Below, one piece after another: positions 44,238 to 52,289 of a stretch of 64,000 bases of DNA. Source of the DNA: Alicyclobacillus herbarius DSM 13609 (GTDB taxonomy: Bacteria; Bacillota; Bacilli; Alicyclobacillales; Alicyclobacillaceae). Position 1 is the stretch's first letter; the number at the start of each line of letters is the position of its first letter. The stretch covers positions 62,001 to 126,000 of the forward strand of contig NZ_AUMH01000003.1 of NCBI RefSeq assembly GCF_000430585.1, given 5' to 3'. The notes below the pieces were generated by a model. That model saw nothing but the letters and a program-made list of their open reading frames with translations, had not been told where the DNA came from and did not search any database. The position numbers and the translations under genes were made by a program.

Positions 44238-44468
44238 TTAATAGCGCTTCCATTCGTCCGGATCGGGCGGCGGCTCTGGATGACGGATTCGCCCGACAAA
44301 CCGTATGGCGTACCGAACTGCCAAAACCAATGCGCAAATCCCGACGATGGTGGCTCCGAGACGCGTCATAAGCGTCATGATATGAAACATTCGTCCCAAC
44401 GTGCGGCACAACTCCCAGCCGCCGATGGCGAATGCGGCAAACATCCAATCCGGCAAAAACGGATTCAA
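44238..44468 (-). CDS. Small membrane protein of unknown function
   Basis: 76 residues from a TTG at 44468 after GGGGAGGATGGCGG. One or two hydrophobic segments (about 8-22 and 33-58), then a short Pro/Asp-rich cytosolic tail RHPEPPPDPDEWKRY. No family recognised. It precedes the enoyl-CoA hydratase with 21 bp between, a likely two-gene unit. Confidence 0.6.
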   Translation of the reverse strand: MNPFLPDWMFAAFAIGGWELCRTLGRMFHIMTLMTRLGATIVGICALVLAVRYAIRFVGRIRHPEPPPDPDEWKRY

Positions 44469-44591
44469 CCGCCATCCTCCCCATACTTGCGATGTTCACG
44501 TGAATACTGCCCACATTATAGCACCGATTCACAGGACGAAAAGTTGGGCTCACCCATCCAGGGAAAGGACGCACGCATTCATTGTATGTGC

Positions 44592-44621
44592 TTGTTTAAG
44601 AGGGTAAAACTTCTATATAAT
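44592..44621 (+). promoter_or_regulatory. Sigma-A promoter of the zinc-ribbon gene
   Basis: TTGTTT - 18 nt - TATAAT, 20 bp before the start codon, leaving a very short leader with AGGAGCGAGGTG. Confidence 0.65.
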
Positions 44622-44641
44622 CAGGAGCGAGGTGACTACAA

Positions 44642-44845
44642 ATGGCTCATCAACGACATGTTCACGCTTGTCCGAACTGCAACCATACATGGTTCCGTGA
44701 GGAGAAAATTGTACAACTGGACGCCAGTGTCGTGATTCATCCTTCCCTGCCGGTTGAAGGCCGAACGACCAACGTGACGTATCGTTACATATGCGCAAAT
44801 TGCAATCAAGTATTGGATGAAGATTGGAAGGGTCGTCACGACTGA
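44642..44845 (+). CDS. Small zinc-ribbon protein
   Basis: 67 residues. Two CxxC knuckles, CPNC at residues 10-13 and CANC at 51-54, make a zinc ribbon; HxH and TWFREEK lie around the first. The first two-thirds read like a transcript-binding or redox zinc finger, but no family name can be given. The start is fixed by AGGAGCGAGGTG. It is followed by an LCP gene 52 bp later in the same direction, perhaps the same transcript. Confidence 0.7.
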   Translation: MAHQRHVHACPNCNHTWFREEKIVQLDASVVIHPSLPVEGRTTNVTYRYICANCNQVLDEDWKGRHD

Positions 44846-44897
44846 TTGTTGGACACGTGTTTTTTCGATTTTGTTCGAGTGGGAGAGTGACTGAATC

Positions 44898-46256
44898 ATG
44901 CCAGGCCGTCCAAAATCGCCGCACCCGTATACCAAAGACCGCCGGAGAACGAGGCGGCGCCGAACTATCCTCTTCACCATTGCGACGGCCTGCGTGATCG
45001 GTGCTGCGGGCGTAACCTATTATGCGTTTCAACGTCCTCTCAAGGTCGCGCCTTCCCCCAACGGTTCTACGTTCACGAACCTGGCAGACAAATCCCAAAT
45101 CCCTGCCGATCCGAATCGAAGCAACATTCTCCTGATTGGCTCGGATACCCGGCCGGGACAGGTGGGTGGCAACACCGACGTTCTGATTTTATGCAGCATC
45201 GACCGGGCGCACAACCGCATCGAACTGCTTTCGATTCCTCGGGATACCAAGGTAACCTTCCCGGACGGAGATCAAGGAAAGATTAATGAAGCTTTGTCGT
45301 TGGGCGGCCCAGCATTAACGGAACGGATGGTAAGTGACTTGCTCGGCGTGCATATCGATGACTATGCCTTGACGCACTTTGGGGGCTTGGTCCAAATCAT
45401 CGATACGCTCGGGGGTATCCGTGTCGACGTTCCGGAACGCATGTATTATCGGACCGGGGATAAACAGTATGGAGTCATCAACCTCCAGCCTGGCGTGCAA
45501 ACCTTGAACGGCGCGCAGGCCTTAGGGTTTGTTCGCTTTCGTCACGACCGTTTGGGAGATATCGGCCGCACCGAGCGCCAGCAGGAGTTTCTTAAGGCAC
45601 TCTCACAAAAGTTAATGGAACCTACGAACATCATCCGCCTTCCACAACTCATACGGGAGTTCTGGGGAACCATTGATACCGATATGAGCCTGGGACAGGT
45701 CATCGATTTGGCGGCTCACGCGAAAGAGTATAAACACTACTCGCTTGTCTCTGAGACCCTACCTGGTTCGTTCCATAACCCTGACCCCACCGTGGCACAG
45801 GACGCCAGTTATTGGATTGTCAATCCGACGGAGGCTCGTTATGCAACAAAGCATCTACTGGAATACGGAACCCATGTGAAGGACCCGGTGCAAGACCCAT
45901 CCGTGACCGAGCATTGGATGCCCGCCGACGGGATGGGGGCAAACGCCCGGATTCGAACCACGTCGACGGGCGATGCAGCTAACGGGAACCGTACGGTAAC
46001 CTCCACGCCGGCAGGAGATAGCAGCACTGTCAATCCCGATACCAGCACTCCTCCTGTTCCGGACGCAGTAAAGATGGTCGTCTCCGGCCACATTAATGTG
46101 CGTTCGGGCCCAAGCAAAGACTATGCCATCATGGGCACGGCAGCGCCAGGGGAAACGCTGTGGAAGCTCGGCGAGACAGGGGGATGGGATAAGGTCCAGC
46201 TATCGAATGGTAGCGTCGGATATGTTGCCAGCTGGCTCCTGAGCCCTGCCCAATAG
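44898..46256 (+). CDS. LytR-CpsA-Psr (LCP) family protein with C-terminal SH3 domain
   Basis: 452 residues. LCP enzymes attach teichoic acids or other glycopolymers to peptidoglycan. A basic N-terminus and one transmembrane helix (about 22-44) put the rest outside. LCP core: NILLIGSDTRPGQVGGNTDVLIL, LLSIPRDTKV, LTHFGGLVQIIDTLGG, and the Arg-rich GFVRFRHDRLGDIGRTERQQ. A Thr/Ser linker leads to a bacterial SH3 domain (INVRSGPSKDYAIMGTAAPGE), which probably binds the wall. The SH3 addition is less common. A long hairpin follows. Confidence 0.93.
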   Translation: MPGRPKSPHPYTKDRRRTRRRRTILFTIATACVIGAAGVTYYAFQRPLKVAPSPNGSTFTNLADKSQIPADPNRSNILLIGSDTRPGQVGGNTDVLILCSIDRAHNRIELLSIPRDTKVTFPDGDQGKINEALSLGGPALTERMVSDLLGVHIDDYALTHFGGLVQIIDTLGGIRVDVPERMYYRTGDKQYGVINLQPGVQTLNGAQALGFVRFRHDRLGDIGRTERQQEFLKALSQKLMEPTNIIRLPQLIREFWGTIDTDMSLGQVIDLAAHAKEYKHYSLVSETLPGSFHNPDPTVAQDASYWIVNPTEARYATKHLLEYGTHVKDPVQDPSVTEHWMPADGMGANARIRTTSTGDAANGNRTVTSTPAGDSSTVNPDTSTPPVPDAVKMVVSGHINVRSGPSKDYAIMGTAAPGETLWKLGETGGWDKVQLSNGSVGYVASWLLSPAQ

Positions 46257-46268
46257 ACCACACTTGGA

Positions 46269-46328
46269 CGCCGCAAACGGGCACCAGTCTGGTGTCGGAC
46301 CTAACCTTCCTGGTGCCCGTTTGCGGCG
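46269..46328. repeat. 19-bp perfect inverted repeat after the LCP gene
   Basis: Arms 46269-46287 and 46310-46328 pair perfectly around a 22-nt loop. There is no U tract on either strand; it may still act as a terminator between converging genes. Confidence 0.85.
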
Positions 46329-46353
46329 CTTATAAGACCACCTCAACAGGCCA

Positions 46354-46662
46354 CTATGGCCACCAATAGCCGTGATAAACCTGCATACTCCAAGGGTCTA
46401 TCCAATCTGGATGCAGGACGGCCAAGGGATACCATGGCCCGTTGACCGGATACCCAGCCGCCACGTTCGCGTCTTTTGAAAGGTTGCGGAGCCAATCCAC
46501 CTCAACCCGGTACAAATGATGGGGTGAAACCATATGGGCACGCATCCACCAAGGCAGAACGTCTACCGGACTGCCGTACCAGTAGGGGTAGCTCCACATT
46601 GGCGGTTGTTCAGCCCATGCATAAGCTCCCTCGAAACTGTCCATGGATTCCGGACCACTCAT
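46354..46662 (-). CDS. Aromatic-rich small hypothetical protein, possible coat component
   Basis: 102 residues from the ATG at 46662 after GGGAGGGG. Very rich in Trp, Tyr, Pro and His: WSYPYWYGSPVDVLPWWMRA and, at the end, WSMQVYHGYWWP. This composition is seen in some spore coat and cell-surface proteins. No domain recognised, no signal peptide. It lies 54 bp after the HAD phosphatase in the same direction. Confidence 0.65.
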   Translation of the reverse strand: MSGPESMDSFEGAYAWAEQPPMWSYPYWYGSPVDVLPWWMRAHMVSPHHLYRVEVDWLRNLSKDANVAAGYPVNGPWYPLAVLHPDWIDPWSMQVYHGYWWP

Positions 46663-46716
46663 ACCTTGCCCCTCCCAGGTGCCATCGGGAACGATGGCAA
46701 GAATCCATGGAGTAAC

Positions 46717-47316
46717 CTATGTATGGAATTTGCCGTTGGTTTGCGTCAAAATCCACTTTGCGGCCTGCAGCAGGTCGATTGCCGTATAATCCGCCGCCGT
46801 CTGCGTGGGGAATTCGTGGATGAGGATGGTTTTCATTCCGACAGTCCGTCCGCAAGCCACATCTGTTTCCCGATCGCCCACCATATAGCTGCGGCGAAAA
46901 TCGAACGCATAACGCCGCTGCAAGTCGTAAAGCATTCCGGGACGCGGCTTCCGACAGGGGCAGCGGGCCCCTGGGGCATGCGGACAGTATGCAATACCAT
47001 CGATACGCGCGCCTTGTTCCCGCAACTCCTGTTGCATACGCTCATGAATCGCGGCTAAATCAGCCTCCGATAAGTAACCCAGGCCAATGCCTCCCTGATT
47101 CGTGGCCACCAACACGTAAAATCCCGCTTTGTTCAGCAAGCCTATGGCCTCTGCGGCATAAGAATAGATATGAAGGTCGTCCGGTCGATTGACGTGCATT
47201 CGATATTCATTGATAACGCCATCCCGGTCAAGTACAACGGCAGGTTTGCCTATCCTCCCTCCCATTCTCCCGTCACTGGGAAGACTGTACGCCGTCGGCA
47301 GGCGGACGCTGTTCAT
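46717..47316 (-). CDS. HAD-superfamily phosphatase, heptose-bisphosphate phosphatase (GmhB)-like
   Basis: About 199 residues from the ATG at 47316 after AAGGAG, overlapping the end of the marR gene by 44 bp; an ATG at 47265 is an alternative. HAD motif I VVLDRDGVINEYR, motif II VATNQGGIG, zinc loop CPHAPGARCPCRKPRPGM (Cys-x-His...Cys-x-Cys) that marks the GmhB/histidinol-phosphatase subgroup, and motif IV MVGDRETDVACG. It dephosphorylates a sugar bisphosphate or histidinol phosphate. Gram-positive species use GmhB-like enzymes in S-layer glycan synthesis. Substrate unproven. Confidence 0.85.
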   Translation of the reverse strand: MNSVRLPTAYSLPSDGRMGGRIGKPAVVLDRDGVINEYRMHVNRPDDLHIYSYAAEAIGLLNKAGFYVLVATNQGGIGLGYLSEADLAAIHERMQQELREQGARIDGIAYCPHAPGARCPCRKPRPGMLYDLQRRYAFDFRRSYMVGDRETDVACGRTVGMKTILIHEFPTQTAADYTAIDLLQAAKWILTQTNGKFHT

Positions 47317-47764
47317 GACAACCATGCTCCTTGCTGGCTTCATCGACAAGATGGAGAACACGCTGTAAAATACGCAACAGCTCTGCGGCGTCTTCGGGCC
47401 CGAGACGCTCCATTACACTGCGCCACTTCTGAATCCGGGCCGCTCGGATGTCCTCCAGCTTCTGTCGGCCTTTATCCGTAATGGCAATCAGTACGACGCG
47501 CCGGTCTTCTTCGGATCTCGTCCGATCGACAAACCCCGCCTTGACCAATTCGTCGCACACCTGGGTGACCGCCCCCGGACTGAGCCCGACAACACGTGCC
47601 AAATCCGAAGCTTTCGCTCGGTCGCATGCATCCAAATAACGCAGGATAAACATTTCACTTGTAGTCAGGCCGAACTTTTTCACCTGCGAATGTATGTGCG
47701 ACATTTGTTGAAACCGGGCCATGATGTCTTCGAATTGGCGAACCCAGTGTGCCCCGTCGTTCAT
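47273..47764 (-). CDS. MarR-family transcriptional regulator
   Basis: 163 residues from the ATG at 47764. Winged helix: LTTSEMFILRYLDACD, SDLARVVGLSPGAVTQVCDELVKAG (recognition helix), wing RSEEDRRVVLIAIT. The ligand and targets are not visible. It precedes the HAD phosphatase with overlap, suggesting co-transcription. A promoter with good hexamers is seen upstream. Confidence 0.88.
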   Translation of the reverse strand: MNDGAHWVRQFEDIMARFQQMSHIHSQVKKFGLTTSEMFILRYLDACDRAKASDLARVVGLSPGAVTQVCDELVKAGFVDRTRSEEDRRVVLIAITDKGRQKLEDIRAARIQKWRSVMERLGPEDAAELLRILQRVLHLVDEASKEHGCHEQRPPADGVQSSQ

Positions 47765-47799
47765 CTGTGTTCATCACTCCCATGGTTTGTCCGTACTTA

Positions 47800-47828
47800 T
47801 TTTAGCAACCAAACAATCCTAGAGGCAA
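47800..47828 (-). promoter_or_regulatory. Promoter of the marR-HAD operon
   Basis: TTGCCT - 17 nt - TAAAAT on the minus strand, 36 bp before the start codon. Confidence 0.65.
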
Positions 47829-47850
47829 CCTCACCTTTCCATCCGGGGCA

Positions 47851-47892
47851 TCAAAAGAAAAAACGCCGGCCCCAAACATGCCAAGGAGCCGG
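47851..47892 (-). terminator. Terminator of corA
   Basis: CCGGCTCC/GGGGCCGG with a G-T pair and an 11-nt loop, followed by CG and TTTTTTCTTTT on the minus strand, about 90 bp after the corA stop. Confidence 0.8.
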
Positions 47893-47984
47893 GTGCCTAT
47901 TTCCAGTATGTCAGGCAAAAGCAACTCAATACCTGCAAGCTTTACTTAGGATTCAATTTCCGTGCCCGGGTAAGGGACTCGGTC

Positions 47985-48956
47985 TTAAATCCATTTCCGT
48001 CGACGAAACACCCGAAGCATGATCCAGGTGATCACAAACAAGCCGGCCGTGACCACGGCCGTGGCAATCCAACGCTTCTGAAACGGAATCGGGACGTTCA
48101 TGCCAAAATATCCCGTGATAAGGGTCAAGGTCGCCGTGACCGTCGTGATCACGGTCAAGACGCGCATGGTTTCGTTTGTCTTGGCCGAAACCAGCGACGA
48201 ATACGTATCCAAAGCGCCGGATACCAAATCGCGAAAGACCTCAATCGAATCGGAAATTCGCTCCAGATGATCCGTAAGGTCCATGTAATACGGGATGTTC
48301 TCCTCCTGCACGGCAAATGAATAAGCGGAACCAACATTTTGGAAGATCCGTTTCTTCGGTTGGACCACACGCCGAATTAAAACAATCGTTCGTTTCAAGG
48401 AAAGAAACTCTTCGGTGATCTCCATGGCCGGATGCTCATACATCTCGTCCTCAAGTTCATCAATACGAGCCGAAATACGTTCGATGATGGGAAAGTATTC
48501 GTCCGTGATGCCGTCGACGATGGAATAGAGTAAGAAATCCGGGCCCTTGTTCATATGAAACGGGTCCCGCAACGACCGGGATGCAATCCGCCCAATGGGT
48601 TGAACGGGATGCCGGTGTACGGTGACAATATAATTCTTGGCCAAAAATACGTTTAATTCCTCGGTGGTGACTTCGCGGTCGCTCTCTTCGTCGTATTTCA
48701 GTGCATGAAACGTGAAGAAATAGTACTCATCATATCGGTCAACCTTGGAGCGCGGCGAATCATGCAGGCAATCTTCAATCGCCAATGGGTGAAAGTCGAA
48801 CTTGGCCGCAACCCATTTCAGCTCATCCAGGGTGCAATTATACAGGTCAATCCATAAAAGGCTCTGTTCATCGGCAAGCAAATCCTGCAGGCGCGATAGG
48901 TCCACATCATGATACATCCGTTGATCTTGATGATTGTAAAAATACGTCTTAATCAT
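47985..48956 (-). CDS. corA: CorA-type magnesium/cobalt transporter
   Basis: 323 residues. The long cytosolic N-domain is followed by two C-terminal helices. The pore motif YFGMNVP is complete, and the basic tail RVFRRRKW ends the protein. The N-domain contains FDFHPLAIEDCLHDSPRSKVDRYDEYYF, typical of CorA. It forms a pentameric Mg2+ channel. Single gene with its own promoter and terminator. Confidence 0.95.
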   Translation of the reverse strand: MIKTYFYNHQDQRMYHDVDLSRLQDLLADEQSLLWIDLYNCTLDELKWVAAKFDFHPLAIEDCLHDSPRSKVDRYDEYYFFTFHALKYDEESDREVTTEELNVFLAKNYIVTVHRHPVQPIGRIASRSLRDPFHMNKGPDFLLYSIVDGITDEYFPIIERISARIDELEDEMYEHPAMEITEEFLSLKRTIVLIRRVVQPKKRIFQNVGSAYSFAVQEENIPYYMDLTDHLERISDSIEVFRDLVSGALDTYSSLVSAKTNETMRVLTVITTVTATLTLITGYFGMNVPIPFQKRWIATAVVTAGLFVITWIMLRVFRRRKWI

Positions 48957-48991
48957 GGGCCTCGCCCCCTCGTATTTGCTGCCATTTCGAC

Positions 48992-49021
48992 ATTATATGC
49001 CGCCGGATTGTCAACCGTCAA
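48992..49021 (-). promoter_or_regulatory. Sigma-A promoter of corA
   Basis: TTGACG - 18 nt - TATAAT on the minus strand, 35 bp before the corA start. Confidence 0.8.
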
Positions 49022-49039
49022 TTGAGCCCTGCAACTCCA

Positions 49040-50260
49040 TTACGTTCGATAATCTGCGTTAATCCGCACATAATCGTAGCTGAGGTCGCATCCCCAGGCG
49101 GTGGCTTGTCCAGCGCCGTCTCTCAGCTCCACGTAAACCTGTACCTCATCGGCACTCAGAACACGTTCGGCCAACGCCTCGGAAAACGGCACCGGTTCTC
49201 CGTCCTCAAGCAATAGCACTTGGCCATACGGACTCACAAACTCCATGCGAACCTGATTTGGTTGAAAATCAGCGCCGCTATAACCCAAAGCCGCAACCAC
49301 CCGGCCCCAATTCGCATCCCGGCCAAAAATGGCCGCCTTAACCAGGTTGGAGGATACGACCGACTTGGCGAGTCGACGTGCCGTTTCTCTATCGCGTGCA
49401 CCGGTTACCTGAACTTCCAACAGCTTGGTCGCGCCTTCTCCATCGCGTGCAATCTGCTTCGCTAAGGAAACCATCACGGCGGTCAGAGCCTCGACAAACG
49501 TGTCATACAGACCGGACCCTCGACTTATCGGGCTGGCCCCGGCCTGTCCGTTGGCCAACAAAAACACGGTATCATTGGTGCTCGTATCCCCATCCACAGA
49601 AAGCATGTTGAACGATGCATCCGCCCCCCTACGCAGGGCGTCCTGTAAGTCCCCCGAGGCCAGACTGGCATCGGTCGTGATGACGGCCAACATCGTGGCC
49701 ATGTTCGGATGAATCATTCCGGAGCCCTTGGCCATCCCGCCAATTGTGACCGGCACCCCGTCCAGCTCGATTCGCACCGCCGCTTGTTTGATGACCGTGT
49801 CCGTGGTACGGATCGCGTCGGCGGCTCGTGCATCGTGCTCCTGCCCCCGACCCAACCGACGATTCAAGCCACAGATTCCTGCCCGAATGCGTTCCATCGG
49901 CAGCGGCACGCCGATGACCCCGGTGGACGCAACCAGAACCTCTTCCGCCCCGACCCCGAGCTCTTCCGCCGCAGCGACGGCCATAATCCGCGTGTCCAAC
50001 TCGCCCTGCCGGCCTGTACAGGCGTTCGCATTCCCGCTGTTGATCAGAACAGCTCGCACTGTTCCTTGCTGCTCGACAATCCGACGTGACCAGCGCACAG
50101 GCGCGGCCTGCACGACATTGGTTGTAAACACCCCGGCTGGCTGCGCGGGAACCTCGCTGACAACCAACGCGAGGTCATCCCCAGACGATTTCACTCCAGC
50201 CCGCCCAGAGGCAGCGACAAAGCCTCTCGCTGCGGTTACGCCGCCCAAAATCCACTCCAT
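49040..50260 (-). CDS. argJ: Arginine biosynthesis bifunctional protein ArgJ
   Basis: About 406 residues from the ATG at 50260 (GGTGG 8 nt upstream); an ATG at 50275 is the alternative. Ornithine acetyltransferase that recycles acetyl groups and may also acetylate glutamate. The autocleavage site is KGSGMIHPNMATMLAVITTDA, where the Thr of ATML becomes the N-terminal nucleophile of the beta chain. VLINSGNANACTG, SVDGDTSTNDT and the C-terminal INADYRT are all typical. No other arginine genes are adjacent, which is unusual, since argJ is normally with argC and argB. Confidence 0.95.
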   Translation of the reverse strand: MEWILGGVTAARGFVAASGRAGVKSSGDDLALVVSEVPAQPAGVFTTNVVQAAPVRWSRRIVEQQGTVRAVLINSGNANACTGRQGELDTRIMAVAAAEELGVGAEEVLVASTGVIGVPLPMERIRAGICGLNRRLGRGQEHDARAADAIRTTDTVIKQAAVRIELDGVPVTIGGMAKGSGMIHPNMATMLAVITTDASLASGDLQDALRRGADASFNMLSVDGDTSTNDTVFLLANGQAGASPISRGSGLYDTFVEALTAVMVSLAKQIARDGEGATKLLEVQVTGARDRETARRLAKSVVSSNLVKAAIFGRDANWGRVVAALGYSGADFQPNQVRMEFVSPYGQVLLLEDGEPVPFSEALAERVLSADEVQVYVELRDGAGQATAWGCDLSYDYVRINADYRT

Positions 50261-50451
50261 CGTCTCAACCACCATTCCGCAAGTGTAGTGCCATGTCCTG
50301 CATCGAGATCGCGCAAAGGCACGCCATGGACACACGTGTATAGGTTACTACCTACGCACGCATAGGTCGAGCAAAACTTCGTCGGCCCGATCAAACGGCA
50401 CCTTTCGCCACAAACACCCATATCTTAATGACCGACGAGGGAGGTTTTACA

Positions 50452-51204
50452 ATGTCGGGATTCCACGAAGGCTACGAAGGACCATGGGCTCGCCAACAGC
50501 CGATCCACCAACACGGTCCAGAAAGCTCAGCTGAGCGTCCGCCACGGCCGCAGCATATCGACTGGCACAGCCGTTATCCGGACCTCATCATCCTGCAGGG
50601 ACCCGCTACGGAACGGGCGGTGGCGCTGACCTTTGACGATGGCCCAGACACGGAATGGACCCCACAAATCCTATCCATTCTCTCCAGCGAGCAGGTTAAG
50701 GCGACATTCTGTTGCGTGGGGCAACGCGTCCGCAGCAACCCGGATGTCTTGCGACGCATCACCCGCGAGGGGCATGTTGTCGCCAATCACAGCTACCATC
50801 ATCCGAATTTGACAAAGATAACGCGGGAGCAGATTCGAACCGAGATTACGAGCACGAATCAAGCCATCGCGCAAATCATCCACCGTACGCCCAGGTTTAT
50901 CCGTCCGCCGTACGGAGCCTTGAACCGGACCGTCATCGAGGTGGTTCAGGAACTCAACATGAAAATCTTGTTTTGGAACGTGGATAGCCTCGATTGGGCA
51001 GGGCTGACCGGACCCCAGGTGGCGGCCAACGTGCTCTCGCACGTCTCGCCTGGGTCCATCATCCTCATGCACTCGGCCGGAGGGCGCGGCGAGAGTCTCC
51101 AAGATACTGTGGACGCACTGCCGTATATCATTCATGTCTTGCGCCGGGAGGGGTATTCGTTCCGCACGGTGTCCGAACTGCTTGGTCAACCCGCGTACCA
51201 ATGA
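50452..51204 (+). CDS. Polysaccharide deacetylase (NodB domain), cytosolic or non-classically exported
   Basis: 250 residues from the ATG at 50452 after GGGAGG. NodB homology domain: ALTFDDGPDTEW with the two catalytic/metal Asp, ANHSYHHPNLT with metal His residues, RFIRPPYGALN and ILMHSAGGRG. It is related to peptidoglycan or chitooligosaccharide N-deacetylases such as PdaB. It lacks a signal peptide and begins with a Gly/His/Gln-rich 40-residue extension, so a spore-related location is possible but not shown. Confidence 0.88.
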   Translation: MSGFHEGYEGPWARQQPIHQHGPESSAERPPRPQHIDWHSRYPDLIILQGPATERAVALTFDDGPDTEWTPQILSILSSEQVKATFCCVGQRVRSNPDVLRRITREGHVVANHSYHHPNLTKITREQIRTEITSTNQAIAQIIHRTPRFIRPPYGALNRTVIEVVQELNMKILFWNVDSLDWAGLTGPQVAANVLSHVSPGSIILMHSAGGRGESLQDTVDALPYIIHVLRREGYSFRTVSELLGQPAYQ

Positions 51205-51364
51205 TGCCCGGCTGGGACGAACCATTTCCATTTCCGTCGGAGGCCAAAACTTTGGCTGAATCCGTACCCAGCACGCGGGCGCGGGCGAAACACAGAAGGG
51301 TAAACAGATAAACTTCCCCCGGAGGATGGCGGCATGGGTTGTCCATGCGCCATGTTTTTATAAT

Positions 51365-51394
51365 AAAATAGGGATCGTTAAAATAGGGATCGTT
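51365..51394. repeat. Perfect tandem 15-bp repeat upstream of the acyl-CoA cluster
   Basis: AAAATAGGGATCGTT occurs twice head to tail directly after a TATAAT at 51359-51364. It lies about 85 bp before the first gene of the cluster, in a 274-bp gap (51205-51478) that otherwise holds only a short TGCAC/GTGCA inverted repeat near 51440. It may be an operator or a replication slippage. Confidence 0.85.
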
Positions 51395-51478
51395 CACAGC
51401 TGTGCTTGTGTTCTGCGGTAGCCTGAGCGGCTGCTGGACATGCACTACGTGCACGTCTGTATGCTAGGGAGGTCTGGA

Positions 51479-52273
51479 ATGGAATATCAAGAAATTCTAT
51501 ATCAAGTCGATGGGGCGGTTGCAACCATCACCCTGAACCGTCCAGAGGCCTTAAACGCGCTTACGCGCACGATGCGCCGCGAACTGTTGGACGCATTGGA
51601 ACGAGTGGCGCAAGACCGGCAGATTCGCGCGCTTCTCATCACCGGGGCTGGCCGGGCGTTCTGTGTCGGCCAGGATGTGCGTGAACTCGCTGATTATTAT
51701 GAACAAAATGGACCTGAGCTGGGCCGCGTCGTGGACGAAGAGTACATACCCATTGTTCGGCGCCTGCGCTCCCTGCCAAAGCCTTGCGTGGTCTTGGTCA
51801 ACGGCGCCGCGGTCGGCGGCGGATTGGCACTGGTTTTGGCTGCCGACTTTCGCATCCTGCATACTAAGTCCAACCTGTCCCCCGTGTTCGTGAAGGTAGG
51901 ACTGGCTCCCGACACGGCTGTGAGCTTTTTGCTCTCCCGCGCCATTGGACACGCGCGAGCGACGAGCCTAACCCTGAGGGGAGGGACCTTGACGCCGGAA
52001 GAAGCGGTCGCATGCGGATTGGCCGCGAAAGTCAACTCCTCCATGGACGAAGCCTGGGAGGAAGCCCACGCCCTATTGGCCGAGTTGGCAGCCGGCCCCA
52101 CGCGGGCATACGCCGAGATTCGCCGCTTGTATGATTTGGCGGCTGCCCATTCATTGGAGGAAACGCTTCAGTTTGAACGGGAAGCGCAAGACCGCTTGGC
52201 GCACACAGGGGACCATCAGGAAGCCGTGGCTGCGTTCTTGGAGAAACGCCAGCCGAAATTTTCTGGTCAATGA
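51479..52273 (+). CDS. Crotonase-family enzyme, PaaG-like isomerase/hydrolase
   Basis: 264 residues from the ATG at 51479 after GGGAGG. Crotonase fold: AFCVGQDVRELADYY and VNGAAVGGGLALVLAADFRI. The two hydratase glutamates are absent (Ala-Leu-Val at the first site, SPVF at the second). Instead GLAPDTA keeps the Asp that serves as base in PaaG-type isomerases (GLxPD). It is therefore probably an enoyl-CoA isomerase or ring-opening enzyme, not a hydratase. First gene of a six-gene plus-strand cluster with small intervals. Confidence 0.85.
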   Translation: MEYQEILYQVDGAVATITLNRPEALNALTRTMRRELLDALERVAQDRQIRALLITGAGRAFCVGQDVRELADYYEQNGPELGRVVDEEYIPIVRRLRSLPKPCVVLVNGAAVGGGLALVLAADFRILHTKSNLSPVFVKVGLAPDTAVSFLLSRAIGHARATSLTLRGGTLTPEEAVACGLAAKVNSSMDEAWEEAHALLAELAAGPTRAYAEIRRLYDLAAAHSLEETLQFEREAQDRLAHTGDHQEAVAAFLEKRQPKFSGQ

Positions 52274-52289
52274 GGAAAGGAGAATCCAC

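Noticed and set aside
51205-51478. KstR2-type operator for the acyl-CoA cluster
   Set aside because: No CAAG...CTTG palindrome is visible in the upstream gap; only the tandem 15-bp repeat.
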